Below, in pieces: positions 35,824 to 44,460 of a DNA stretch of 64,000 nt. Numbering within the stretch: the first letter of the stretch is position 1; the number at the start of each line of letters is the position of its first letter. The DNA is taken from assembly GCF_018860565.1 (NCBI RefSeq), contig NZ_JAHKPS010000013.1, positions 122,413 through 186,412 of the forward strand, written 5' to 3'. The notes beneath the pieces are model-generated. The model was given only the letters and a program-made list of their open reading frames with translations. It made no database searches and was not told where the DNA came from. The position numbers and the translations under genes were made by a program. The stretch comes from Winogradskyella psychrotolerans. Lineage in GTDB: Bacteria > Bacteroidota > Bacteroidia > Flavobacteriales > Flavobacteriaceae.

Positions 35824-36663
35824 ATGAAAATCCACACACTAACAATTATGACCTGCTTAGTTTTAAGCGCTTGTAATACTAACAGTTCAAAAACAGAAAC
35901 TGAAGCTAAAAAACCCGAAACTAAAACAGAAAAAGCAAGCAAAACATTTGAGAATAAAGGACATGAATTAGTTTATAACCTCACTCAAAAAACAGGGAAT
36001 TACCAAACACTTCTCAATAAAAAAGATGTGGTTTACACCTACACCTACCAAACTCCAAATGGAAAAAAAGATGTGAGTACTGAAAAATACATCTTTAACG
36101 GTGAGTTATCTTACGGTGCTTATACACAACACGAAAGAACTCTTCCTAATCTCGAAGGATTAATTGAACAAGGTTATGATGGTAAAGCGTTTTGGCTAAA
36201 ACATAATAAAACCATACTAAACGACACCACCTATTTGAAGCGTGTAGCTTTTAACAGACCAACAAATTTTTATTGGTTTGCTATGATGCCCAAACTTTTA
36301 GACCCTGGATTACAATATGACTATCTAGGTGATATCAAAATAGATGAAAAAGATTATGATATTGTAAAAGTATCTTTTACTTCAGAAAACGATAAACCTA
36401 CAGATATTTACCAAATCTATATCAATAAAAAAACGCAATTAATAGATCAATTTCTTTTTACTGTTGCAGATTTTGGCGCTATGGAAACTCCTAATTTAAT
36501 GCGATTGGAATACGAAAAAATTGATGGTATTTTAATTCCAACCAAACGAAAGTACAAAAAATCTAATTGGAATGCTGAAGTAACAGAACTACCATGGATA
36601 CACGTTAATTGGACTAATATTACGTTTAACAATAATTTGAAAATAGAAGATTTTCAAAAATAA
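35824..36663 (+). CDS. Lipoprotein, DUF6503-like
   Basis: 279 residues. The lipobox ends in VLSAC, Cys at residue 17, followed by a Lys/Glu/Thr-rich linker. The mature region (about 45-275) is a beta-rich domain (GHELVYNLTQKTGNYQTL, YTYTYQTPNGKK, YQIYINKKTQLIDQFLF) resembling LolA/LolB-like lipoprotein-sorting folds, and I recall the flavobacterial name DUF6503. A half-site AAACATAC at 35813-35820 lies immediately upstream, without a second arm. It may belong to the TetR-linked group. Confidence 0.8.
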   Translation: MKIHTLTIMTCLVLSACNTNSSKTETEAKKPETKTEKASKTFENKGHELVYNLTQKTGNYQTLLNKKDVVYTYTYQTPNGKKDVSTEKYIFNGELSYGAYTQHERTLPNLEGLIEQGYDGKAFWLKHNKTILNDTTYLKRVAFNRPTNFYWFAMMPKLLDPGLQYDYLGDIKIDEKDYDIVKVSFTSENDKPTDIYQIYINKKTQLIDQFLFTVADFGAMETPNLMRLEYEKIDGILIPTKRKYKKSNWNAEVTELPWIHVNWTNITFNNNLKIEDFQK

Positions 36664-36823
36664 ACACTATAAATAATAAATTGAAAAAGGAAAATTGATT
36701 ACGCTTATTTGAACATCTACTATTAAAATAGAGCAACCCTCTATAATTAAGGCGTTTTTAGAAAATAGTTTAAAAAAACTATCTCATAAAGTACTATTTG
36801 ATTAATAGTTTTGTTCATTTTTA

Positions 36824-36860
36824 CAAAAAAAGTCATTATTAAATAATGGCTTTTTTTTAT
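36824..36860 (+). terminator. Terminator after the DUF6503-like gene
   Basis: Stem AAAAAGTCATTATT (36827-36840) pairs with AATAATGGCTTTTT with one G-T pair; a T run follows. It lies about 165 bases past the stop at 36663. Confidence 0.75.
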
Positions 36861-36883
36861 GTCTTAGTTTTAATCTATTGAAC

Positions 36884-36963
36884 TTGCAACAGCTAACATT
36901 TTCGTTTAACTTTGAACAATTGTGCTAAACACTTTTGTACCAGTGTAACAAATTTTAATTTTG
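36884..36963 (+). promoter_or_regulatory. Two tandem promoters of the small membrane protein gene
   Basis: Promoter 1 is TTG (36884-36886), 20 bases, TAACTTTG (36907-36914). Promoter 2 is TTTG (36934-36937), 18 bases, TAATTTTG (36956-36963). Both precede the start at 36993. The rest of the gap 36664-36992 holds only the terminator listed above and a weak AT-rich stretch. Confidence 0.6.
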
Positions 36964-36992
36964 AATTACTAATATTTCAAAACCACACATAA

Positions 36993-37178
36993 ATGAAAAC
37001 AATAACGAAGAAAAAAACATTGATACTTTTATCTATTGGAATATTTATGATTGCTGTTTCTCAAATACTATCTCATTACATACATTTAACCGATTTAGGT
37101 AAAGGGTCTACTATAGGTATTGGAATAGGATTGCTATTAACAGCTTTATTCTTTGGCAATTTTAAAACTCGTAAATAA
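36993..37178 (+). CDS. Small two-segment membrane protein
   Basis: 61 residues with two hydrophobic segments (about 9-27 and 39-57) joined by a short polar link (HYIHLTDLGKGS) and a basic N-terminus MKTITKKKT. Strong upstream promoters support it as a real gene. It is 53 bases upstream of the RluA-family gene and may be in the same transcript. No family is recognised. Confidence 0.7.
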   Translation: MKTITKKKTLILLSIGIFMIAVSQILSHYIHLTDLGKGSTIGIGIGLLLTALFFGNFKTRK

Positions 37179-37231
37179 ACATATCATAACTTATCTAAAT
37201 AAGTAACATAGTTTAAACACAACAATATAAG

Positions 37232-38101
37232 ATTATCAAAACCACTGAATCACATATTGTACCCAAACGCTGTGCTTCTATTCGGCTTCAAGAATATGGT
37301 GTTGGAATTTTTAATGCATTTCCCACAAAATCAGCTTTAAAAAAAGCTCTAAAAAAAAACTATATTTCTGTTAATGGTGTTACTGCCACTTCTGCAACAT
37401 ATATAAATGGTGGTGAAACAATTACATTATCCGTTCCTAAAAATGAGCCTCCAAAGAAGAGATTAATATTTAAACTGAATGTTTTATTTGAGGATGATTA
37501 TTTAGCTGTTATCCATAAACCAGGTGGAATTTTAGTTAGCGGCAATCACTTTAAAACTATTGCCAATGCATTAATTCAAAATCTAAAACCAAGTCCTTTA
37601 GAAGATGCTACACAACCACAACCTGTTCATCGCTTAGATTTTGCAACCACAGGTATTTTATTAATAGGAAAAACAAGCAGCAGCATTCGCGCTTTAAATA
37701 AACTATTTGAAGATAGAACGATTAAGAAAACCTACTACGCTGTTACAATTGGTAAAATGAAAACCGAAGGTAGTATTACAACTGAAGTTGATGAAAAACC
37801 CTGTAAATCTAACTACAAAGTACATCAAACCGTTTCTTCTCAAAGATTTGGACAACTCAATCTCGTTGAATTAGAACCTTTTACAGGACGACGACATCAA
37901 TTACGGAAGCATTTATCTGGTATAGGAAACCCTATTTTAGGGGATAAAGATTACGGAAAGAAACTACTTATTTTAAATGGAAAAGGTTTGTACCTCCACG
38001 CCTATTCTTTAAAATTTACACACCCATTTACAAACGAAGCCCTTTATCTTAAAGATGAATTCCCTCTAAACTTTAAAAAACTATTTGACGTTCTACAATA
38101 G
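37232..38101 (+). CDS. RluA-family pseudouridine synthase, non-ATG start
   Basis: About 289 residues if it begins at ATT 37232. The frame is open from 37217, preceded by TAA at 37214, with no in-frame ATG, GTG or TTG until ATG 37757, which lies behind the catalytic motif HRLDFATTG (37627-37653, catalytic Asp). The N-terminus is RLQEYGVGIF, an S4-like domain of the large-subunit pseudouridine synthases (SALKKALKKNYISVNG). RRHQLRKHLSGIGNPILGDK near the end is typical. It isomerises uridine in rRNA or tRNA. Start is either ATT or the result of a base error. Confidence 0.85.
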   Translation: MIKTTESHIVPKRCASIRLQEYGVGIFNAFPTKSALKKALKKNYISVNGVTATSATYINGGETITLSVPKNEPPKKRLIFKLNVLFEDDYLAVIHKPGGILVSGNHFKTIANALIQNLKPSPLEDATQPQPVHRLDFATTGILLIGKTSSSIRALNKLFEDRTIKKTYYAVTIGKMKTEGSITTEVDEKPCKSNYKVHQTVSSQRFGQLNLVELEPFTGRRHQLRKHLSGIGNPILGDKDYGKKLLILNGKGLYLHAYSLKFTHPFTNEALYLKDEFPLNFKKLFDVLQ

Positions 38102-38124
38102 AAAAAAGTAAAAACAAATAAAAA

Positions 38125-39357
38125 TTAACCATTCTTAGCCTCAATCCATTTGCTCATATATTTAGTGCTTTGCATAGATTGATGCATAAATAATTGTCCT
38201 ATAAAGTTGTTTTCTCGGTGCTCATTTAAATTAATAGAAAGCGTTTCTATTTTAGACTTCAATCCTTCTTCTAAATTTTCTTTATTAAATCGTTGTTTTA
38301 AAATTGTAAATCCATTTTGCTGTTTCGTATGCCACAACTCATAATTAGAATATAAGTCTATTGCTTTTTCTGCAAAAGCATCAGGACAATCTACTATAAA
38401 TCCATTCTCATCTAAATCGCCAAACATACCTTCGGCCGCAATGCTTGTCATTACACAAGGAGTCCCATTTTTCATAGCATCTATTAGTTTTCCTTTTAAT
38501 CCTGCACCAAAGCGCAACGAAGCCAAACAAACGCTAGCTCTTTGCATCACTTCATTGACATCTTCAGTAAAGCCTTTAATAAAAAAACCTTCTTTTGGTT
38601 TATTAAGCTGTGTTACTTTTTGAGATGCGTAAGCGCCATAAATATGAAGCTCGGCCTTTGGTAATTGCTTTCTTATTAACGGCCAAATAGTTTGTTTTAA
38701 ATATAAAACAGCATCATAGTTTGGAGCGTGAATAAAATTACCAATGGTTATAAAATGTTGGCGTTCTTCAAATGTTGGCAACTGATTAATTTCAACTTTA
38801 GAAATAGGATCTAATAAAAACGGTAAATAATAAAGTAAACTTTTGTCAATTTTAAACTGTTGCGTTAGAATTTCAATCTCTACTTCAGAAATCATTAAAC
38901 TTAAATCGCAACGGTAAATACTCGCAATTTCACGCTTAGTAGTATCGTTTTGTAAATGCTCTAAGCCAACAGCTTTATTTTGCTTTAATGCTACTTCCCT
39001 AGCCTTTCTTAAACCATGAAAATCTTCGGTATCTAAAATCCTAAGAGCATTTGGGCATTGTTCTAAAACACGCCATCCATATTGCTCTTCAGTCATAAAA
39101 CGATCAAACAATACAAGATTGGGATTTAGGGCGCTTACAAAAGCATCAAAAGATGAATCATTTAATAGAATTGGTTTTATTTCAACATTAATACGACTTA
39201 AATCGAATGTATTAGCAGACATTTTAGCTGCCGAGCAAAACGTTACCTCATAGCCTTGTTTTTGAAATTGAGCAATCAATTGCAACATACGACTACCTGC
39301 TGCAGAGCTTTTAGGCTCTGGCCAAACAAAACCGATAATGAGTATTTTTTTTCTCAT
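38125..39357 (-). CDS. Glycosyltransferase, GT4-like (group 1)
   Basis: 410 residues. The N-terminal GT-B half has GFVWPEPKSSAAGSRMLQLI and YEVTFCSAAK; the C-terminal half has FITIGNFIHAPNYDAVLYL, LHIYGAYASQKVTQL, VCLASLRFGAGLKGKLIDAM and GTPCVMTSIAAEGMFGD, the typical group-1 nucleotide-sugar binding block with Glu near residue 310. It transfers sugar from a nucleotide donor to an unknown acceptor, probably a surface polysaccharide. It stands alone; no other polysaccharide genes adjoin it. Confidence 0.88.
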   Translation of the reverse strand: MRKKILIIGFVWPEPKSSAAGSRMLQLIAQFQKQGYEVTFCSAAKMSANTFDLSRINVEIKPILLNDSSFDAFVSALNPNLVLFDRFMTEEQYGWRVLEQCPNALRILDTEDFHGLRKAREVALKQNKAVGLEHLQNDTTKREIASIYRCDLSLMISEVEIEILTQQFKIDKSLLYYLPFLLDPISKVEINQLPTFEERQHFITIGNFIHAPNYDAVLYLKQTIWPLIRKQLPKAELHIYGAYASQKVTQLNKPKEGFFIKGFTEDVNEVMQRASVCLASLRFGAGLKGKLIDAMKNGTPCVMTSIAAEGMFGDLDENGFIVDCPDAFAEKAIDLYSNYELWHTKQQNGFTILKQRFNKENLEEGLKSKIETLSINLNEHRENNFIGQLFMHQSMQSTKYMSKWIEAKNG

Positions 39358-39429
39358 GAGAAAATTCTAAAAAACTGTATCACTACAAAGGTAAGAGTAA
39401 AAAGTAGTGACGTTTTATGATATATTAGT

Positions 39430-39903
39430 TTATTGAGGTTCTTTTAAAAACACATAGTTTAAACGTGCCATTTTTGCCCAAGCAACCATGGCATCTATTT
39501 GCTCTTGCGATAATTTAGCTTCGCTATGCGCCCAAGTATAACTATCTAAAGGCATTTCTCTAGACTCAACCATTTCAATCAATTCTTCGAGTTTATGATC
39601 TTTTCTTTTATCATCATAATCATTCCATTTAGATAAATTCAAATGTTTTGAACCATGTTTTACATGATCTGCCATCCAATAATTAATAGGTGTTATTTGG
39701 CTATACCATGGGTAACGTGTACTATCGCTATGGCAATCTATACACGCATTTTTTAGAAGCATTTTTACATCATCTGGTGGATTAGTCTCCTCAAAAAAAG
39801 CTGCAACCGAAGTTAGATCACCCTCATTTTTTTCTGGCCCAAAAAACTGAGCAACTATAAATACAACTAAAAGTAAACCGCCTATTTTTTTGAGAATCTT
39901 CAT
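39430..39903 (-). CDS. Haem-binding-domain protein
   Basis: 157 residues with an N-terminal membrane anchor or signal peptide (about 6-22) and a haem-binding domain (Haem_bd) around CIDCHSDSTRYPWYSQITPI (CxxCH, about residue 53-57), followed by NYWMADHVKHGSKHLNLSKW, whose His/Met may be the other ligands. It is probably a periplasmic cytochrome c-like protein. The Bacteroidetes family often sits alone, as it does here. It is divergent from the 39943 gene. Confidence 0.9.
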   Translation of the reverse strand: MKILKKIGGLLLVVFIVAQFFGPEKNEGDLTSVAAFFEETNPPDDVKMLLKNACIDCHSDSTRYPWYSQITPINYWMADHVKHGSKHLNLSKWNDYDDKRKDHKLEELIEMVESREMPLDSYTWAHSEAKLSQEQIDAMVAWAKMARLNYVFLKEPQ

Positions 39904-39942
39904 TTTTAATTAATTTTAGACTTCTAAATTAATCATTTTCTA

Positions 39943-40506
39943 TTGACCAAAGCAGAACTCTATAAAGAATTAAATTATGTAAATCATTCACGCGAAAAGC
40001 GATTAAAATATGCCTATCTCGTTATTGATAACCCAGAAGTAATTACACCTCTTTTAGAAATTTTATTTGATGTAGATGACAAAATATCATGTAGAGCGGC
40101 TTGGGTTTTTGAGTTTATGTGTGGTGAAAAACTAGAGGCTATTATTCCACATCTTAACACATTTACCAAAAACATATCAAAAGTTCACTTAGATCCAGCC
40201 GTTAGACCTGTTGCCAAAATTTGTGAATACCTCATTAAAGCCAACTATTCTAAAACGGATCATTTAATTAAAACCCATTTAACAGAAACACATAAAGAAA
40301 AAATCACAGAAGCTTGTTTTGATTGGATGATTAGTGATCAAAAAATTGCACCAAAAGCTTATGCAATGAATGCGCTATACTTACTAGGACTTGAATATGG
40401 TTGGATACACCCTGAATTGACAATTATCTTAGAGCGTGATTTCCAATTACAAAGTTCAGGTTTTAAAGCTCGTGCCAAACAGATTTTAAAAAAAATTAAA
40501 CGTTAG
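39943..40506 (+). CDS. HEAT-like repeat protein
   Basis: 187 residues, TTG start at 39943, the only start that gives the full MTKAELYKELNYVNHSREKR N-terminus. The sequence is a run of amphipathic helices (VITPLLEILFDVDDKIS, RAAWVFEFMCGEKLEAI, AKICEYLIKANYSK) that looks like HEAT repeats. I recall orthologues labelled adenylosuccinate lyase in databases; that is not supported, because no catalytic residues are present and the true purB is at 51987-53330. Cytosolic, unknown role. Confidence 0.8.
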   Translation: MTKAELYKELNYVNHSREKRLKYAYLVIDNPEVITPLLEILFDVDDKISCRAAWVFEFMCGEKLEAIIPHLNTFTKNISKVHLDPAVRPVAKICEYLIKANYSKTDHLIKTHLTETHKEKITEACFDWMISDQKIAPKAYAMNALYLLGLEYGWIHPELTIILERDFQLQSSGFKARAKQILKKIKR

Positions 40507-40564
40507 TACTATAGCAACAAAAATTTATTGCAAAACCACAAAAAAGCCAAGTTAAAAACTGAAA

Positions 40565-41359
40565 CTATTTAGAGACTCTAAAACTTCCTGATGTATTGTC
40601 AAAAACAATTAAATCCTTTGGAAAAAGCGAATTAAAAACCCCTAAAGTAATTAAACGACAAGGTTGATTGCACACGACTTTATCCTTTTGCATTACAATC
40701 ATGGTATCACATAATTGTATAGCCAAATCAATCTCATGAGATGAAAACAGAATGGTTTTACCTGTTTCCTTAGTTAATTTTTGAAGCAATTTTAATATAT
40801 ATGCTTTATGATACATATCGAGATGTGTTGTTGGTTCATCTAAAACAATAACATCTGTATCTTGAGCTAAAGCACGAGCAATCATTACTTTTTGCAACTG
40901 ACCATCGCTAAGCTCATAACATTTTTCATCTTTTAACTCAGAAATATTAACTAACTCTAACGCATTATTAACGATAGTTAAATCGTCTTCAGAAAGATTA
41001 CCTATCCAATTGGTGTAAGGATGTCTTCCCAATACAACCAATTCAAAAACCGAAAGATTTTTAGATAATAAAGGCTCTGTTAATACAATACTCAATTGCT
41101 TTGCAAGCGCTATGGTTGATGTTGATTTTAAATCTTTACTATTAAGCAATATTTTACCTGACAAAGCAGGCTGTACCTTTATTAAGGTACGCAATAAAGT
41201 GGATTTACCAATACCATTGGCTCCAACTAAACCAATAAGTTGTCCTTTTTCTAATTCAAAATTTATATTTGAGGCAACAACAGTTTCAACCTTTTTGGTG
41301 TTGTAACCAATGGCTAAATCCTCTACTTTAAGAATGATATTGTCTTTAGATTGTAACAC
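40565..41359 (-). CDS. btuD: ABC transporter ATP-binding protein, BtuD/FecE type
   Basis: 264 residues with GTG start at 41359. Walker A GANGIGKST (about 43-51), signature YELSDGQLQKVMIARAL (about 145), Walker B VIVLDEPTTHLD (about 162) and the H-loop LFSSHEID. It is the ATPase of a cobalamin/iron-chelate importer; the adjoining FecCD permease, solute-binding lipoprotein and BtuB/riboswitch genes point to vitamin B12. Its start overlaps by one base the stop of the 208-residue lipoprotein gene, giving TAGTG, a coupling arrangement. Confidence 0.88.
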   Translation of the reverse strand: MLQSKDNIILKVEDLAIGYNTKKVETVVASNINFELEKGQLIGLVGANGIGKSTLLRTLIKVQPALSGKILLNSKDLKSTSTIALAKQLSIVLTEPLLSKNLSVFELVVLGRHPYTNWIGNLSEDDLTIVNNALELVNISELKDEKCYELSDGQLQKVMIARALAQDTDVIVLDEPTTHLDMYHKAYILKLLQKLTKETGKTILFSSHEIDLAIQLCDTMIVMQKDKVVCNQPCRLITLGVFNSLFPKDLIVFDNTSGSFRVSK

Positions 41360-41985
41360 TAATAGATTAATTGATTAGCAATATTATTTTCATAACAAAT
41401 TGAAATATAATGAATAGCCATTACAATTTGGACATTTGTGTTTTTTAAATCAAAATCTAAGGTATTATCAGAGGTGTATTTTAGCATTGATGAATGATTA
41501 AAATCGCCTGCTTTTATTGTGGTATCATAATATTGCTTGACCATAGAATTATGTTCAGTAACACGATTTAAAAAGTCATAATATTTACTATTTCGTTTAG
41601 GCACAAAATACTCATAAGAGCCTTCGTTGTTTCTACTTCGCTTTTGTTTTTTTATTTCCCATATCTCATCAAAAGTAGATTTTGAAATAGAATTAAATAA
41701 TTGTTTTATTTTTTTAGGACTTATTGTGGCAAACCCCGAAGCTTCCAATCTTTCAATTTTACTTCTAAATGTTAAATGAAAATCTTCTTCCTTTAAATCC
41801 ATAATATCCTTAATAAAAAAGGTTCTTATAGTTTCAAGATCTTTTAACTCTTGAAGATTAAAAACGGCTTGAAGTTCTTTAGTAGGTTGATACGCTTTAC
41901 AGCCTAACAATACTGAAAATGATAATGCAATAAAACTAATCTTAATTGTATTTATCTTCCAGAAATTTACAGTTTCTATTATCAT
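41359..41985 (-). CDS. Unknown lipoprotein inside the B12 transporter operon
   Basis: 208 residues. The lipobox VLLGC (Cys at about residue 29) follows a hydrophobic stretch. The mature part is helical and charged (ELKDLETIRTFFIKDIMDLK, IWEIKKQKRSRNNEGS). No known domain. It lies between the permease and the ATPase of the transporter and overlaps the ATPase start by one base, so the cell makes it together with them. It could be an accessory factor for B12 uptake; that is inference from position alone. Confidence 0.78.
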   Translation of the reverse strand: MIIETVNFWKINTIKISFIALSFSVLLGCKAYQPTKELQAVFNLQELKDLETIRTFFIKDIMDLKEEDFHLTFRSKIERLEASGFATISPKKIKQLFNSISKSTFDEIWEIKKQKRSRNNEGSYEYFVPKRNSKYYDFLNRVTEHNSMVKQYYDTTIKAGDFNHSSMLKYTSDNTLDFDLKNTNVQIVMAIHYISICYENNIANQLIY

Positions 41986-41997
41986 GTTTTAAATAAA

Positions 41998-43020
41998 CTA
42001 AAACATCATTCTCCGCTGTCTTACTAATAACCATATTACCACAGGTGCACCAACTAAAGCCGTAATTGCATTAATGGGTAACATATAATCACTTGTTGGA
42101 ACTTGCGCTATACTATCGCAAATAAGCATTACAATAGCTCCAAATAAAAACACAGCAGGCAATAATATTTTATGATTTGAGGTCTTAAATATTTGCCGAG
42201 TTAAATGCGGAATTGCCAAACCGATAAATGCGATTGGACCAGCAAATGCGGTAATGGTTCCGGCAATTAAACTCGTGGCAAAGATAATAATGAATCTACT
42301 TGATTTCAAAGACAAACCTAAGCTTTTTGCGTAGTTATCGCCTAATAACAAAGCATTCAGCCCCTTAATAGAAAAAACGCTTAGAATAATTCCTAGACTA
42401 TAAATGCCAAAGAAAATTAAGATCTCTTCCCAAGATAAATTACTTAGACTACCAAATCCCCAAAAGATATATTGTTGTAATTGTTCTGCCGAACTAAAAT
42501 AAGAAAGCACACTCACAACAGCTGCTGTAATACTTCCAAACATTAAGCCTATAATAAGAATTGCCATTGTATCTCTTACTTTACTTGAAACTGCCAAAAC
42601 TGCTAAAAGCACTAAAAAGCTCCCCAAACTTGCCGCAATAACGATACTCCATTTAGAAATTAAAGCCGTTGCAAACAATCCGCCAAACAGTCCAGAACCT
42701 AAAATCACTAAAGCAACACCCAAACTAGCACCAGAACTAATTCCTAAAACAAAAGGACCTGCTAAAGGATTTCTAAATAACGTTTGCATTAATAATCCTG
42801 AAATTCCCAAACCAGAACCCACCATAATTGCCGTAATGGCTTTTGGCAACCGCACTTTTGTAATAATTACCTGCGAAGTCATATTATCTATATTTCCAAA
42901 AAGACTTCCAAAAACTTCAGAAAATGGAATACTTACAGAACCTAAACTAATGTTTAGCACAAAGCAGCATAGTAAAATTACGATTAGAATAATAAATGAA
43001 TATGTATGGCTAATTTTCAT
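41998..43020 (-). CDS. btuC: ABC transporter permease, BtuC/FecCD type
   Basis: 340 residues from start MKISHTYSFIILIVILL; an upstream Met at 43053 adds a charged tail not seen in the family. It shows about nine to ten membrane segments and family patterns VRLPKAITAIMVGSGLGISG, LAGPFVLGISSGASLG, GTITAFAGPIAFIGLAIPHL and LPINAITALVGAPVVIWLL. It should form the channel for cobalamin or a similar chelate. The next gene downstream (12 bases) is the unknown lipoprotein. The solute-binding gene is upstream. Confidence 0.9.
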   Translation of the reverse strand: MKISHTYSFIILIVILLCCFVLNISLGSVSIPFSEVFGSLFGNIDNMTSQVIITKVRLPKAITAIMVGSGLGISGLLMQTLFRNPLAGPFVLGISSGASLGVALVILGSGLFGGLFATALISKWSIVIAASLGSFLVLLAVLAVSSKVRDTMAILIIGLMFGSITAAVVSVLSYFSSAEQLQQYIFWGFGSLSNLSWEEILIFFGIYSLGIILSVFSIKGLNALLLGDNYAKSLGLSLKSSRFIIIFATSLIAGTITAFAGPIAFIGLAIPHLTRQIFKTSNHKILLPAVFLFGAIVMLICDSIAQVPTSDYMLPINAITALVGAPVVIWLLVRQRRMMF

Positions 43021-43108
43021 TTGTTTGTTTTCGCATTCTGAAGAATAAAGCATCTCTACATTTGTAATTAAACTCTTATTACAAAGACGTGTCGCCCTGT
43101 CTTTAATG

Positions 43109-44254
43109 CTATTTTAATTTTTCAAAAAAGTAAGGAGTATAATCAACGAGTAATTCTGGATGCGCAATTTTAATTAAATCTTTTAACACTAAATCTGGTC
43201 TTGCGGTTCCTAATTCGTAATATAAAACTCCTCCTGTTCCGCCCTTTTTATTGACAAATGTATATATACTTTTATTTTGAAAAGCTTTAAAATTAGCATA
43301 AAGCGGGTTTGCTTTTTCTAACTGCTCTAAACTACCATAATACGAAGGGCTTAACCACAAATCAGCATCTTTAGCTTTGACTAAAACAGCTTCAAAACTT
43401 AAAGATAAACTGCCATTTCCTGTTGTTTCACTCCAAAGGTAATTTACATTAGCATCCTTTAAAAATTGAGCTTCAGGACTAGAACCTTTAGGCAAATACC
43501 ATACATCTTTGTACATAGCTCCACTTAAAACAGTCGGATTTGTTTTTGCTTTTTCTGCAATTTCTTTAGCTGCTAAATATTCTTTTTCAATGGTATTAAA
43601 TATAGAATCGGCCTCTTTTTCTTTATTAAAAAGTACTCCAAAGAATTTTATCCATTCTGCTTTTGCTAAAGCAGAAGATTCTGCCCAATCTCCATTATAA
43701 ATCACTGGAATACCAGCTTTTTTAATCACTTCAAAAGTTTTGTTTACACCTTCTACCCCAAAACCAACCACCACATTGGGGTTGAGTTCTAACAATACTT
43801 CTGTATTAATACCTTCATTTTTCCCTAACTCTCTAACCTTTCCTTCTTCAATTAATTTTCGAGTTTTTTCTGAAGAAATATAATCTGTACTAGGAAAACC
43901 AATTAAGGTTTCTTCAACTCCTAATAATTCCAATGCCGGAATATGAGTCGTAGATGTCACCACCGTTTTAGTAATTGGTGTAATAATAACACCATCATAA
44001 TCAGCTTTATTATAAGTGGTTTTTGCAGCTTGCTCTTTTGTAAGTAATAAATAGGTATATGTTTTTTCTGCCTCTGGCCATGCCTTAGTAATCTCTATTG
44101 TTTTACTATGATCTGATTGCGAAATTTTAAAACCTTCAGCATATTTTAAAGCGCTGTCTTTTGTTTTCGTTTGTGGTAAACTGTTGTCGTTTTTAGTTTC
44201 ATTTTTACATGCACTAACGATAAGCAGAAGAATTAAGAACTTAATGATTTTCAT
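43109..44254 (-). CDS. btuF: ABC transporter substrate-binding lipoprotein, BtuF-like
   Basis: 381 residues. Lipobox LLIVSAC (Cys at residue 16). The TroA/BtuF-type fold has VVTSTTHIPALELLGVEETL, VLLELNPNVVVGFGVEG, a long linking helix (about 190-230), and a second lobe ending in TARPDLVLKDLIKIAHPEL. It captures a chelate or cobalamin in the periplasm for the FecCD permease. The locus context (BtuB, riboswitch) argues for B12; the sequence alone cannot exclude a siderophore. It is the first gene of the minus-strand operon. Confidence 0.88.
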   Translation of the reverse strand: MKIIKFLILLLIVSACKNETKNDNSLPQTKTKDSALKYAEGFKISQSDHSKTIEITKAWPEAEKTYTYLLLTKEQAAKTTYNKADYDGVIITPITKTVVTSTTHIPALELLGVEETLIGFPSTDYISSEKTRKLIEEGKVRELGKNEGINTEVLLELNPNVVVGFGVEGVNKTFEVIKKAGIPVIYNGDWAESSALAKAEWIKFFGVLFNKEKEADSIFNTIEKEYLAAKEIAEKAKTNPTVLSGAMYKDVWYLPKGSSPEAQFLKDANVNYLWSETTGNGSLSLSFEAVLVKAKDADLWLSPSYYGSLEQLEKANPLYANFKAFQNKSIYTFVNKKGGTGGVLYYELGTARPDLVLKDLIKIAHPELLVDYTPYFFEKLK

Positions 44255-44292
44255 ATGTAACCTTTGTAACTAATATTTAAGTATTGAATTTT

Positions 44293-44300
44293 TAACTTTG
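44293..44300 (+). promoter_or_regulatory. -7 box upstream of the 37-residue protein gene
   Basis: TAACTTTG at 44293-44300 fits TAnnTTTG. A TTTG at 44263-44266 is 26 bases away, too far for the usual spacing. The start codon at 44315 is very close. Confidence 0.4.
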
Positions 44301-44314
44301 TTAAAACTACAGTC

Positions 44315-44428
44315 ATGAGAGACGATTCAAATTTAACACTATATATCGTTGCAGGAATAATCATTGCACATTTTTTAATCGGCTTCATTTATTTAATCTA
44401 TAAAATGAATAAGAAAAAGGACGATTAA
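44315..44428 (+). CDS. Tiny single-pass membrane protein upstream of the B12 riboswitch
   Basis: 37 residues: a short acidic N-terminus (MRDDSNLTLY), one hydrophobic helix (about residues 8-28; IVAGIIIAHFLIGFIYLIY) and a charged tail (KMNKKKDD). It lies between the divergent BtuF-like gene and the riboswitch of btuB. A -7 box stands in front. The coding pattern is clean, but the small size makes this tentative; role unknown, possibly a subunit of the transporter. Confidence 0.55.
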   Translation: MRDDSNLTLYIVAGIIIAHFLIGFIYLIYKMNKKKDD

Positions 44429-44443
44429 TCTCATAACTTATTC

Positions 44444-44451
44444 TATTTTTG
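44444..44451 (+). promoter_or_regulatory. -7 box of the riboswitch-btuB transcript
   Basis: TATTTTTG at 44444-44451 matches TAnnTTTG about 10 bases before the riboswitch begins; I see no clear TTG 19-21 bases upstream. Confidence 0.5.
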
Positions 44452-44460
44452 CGCCGAAAT

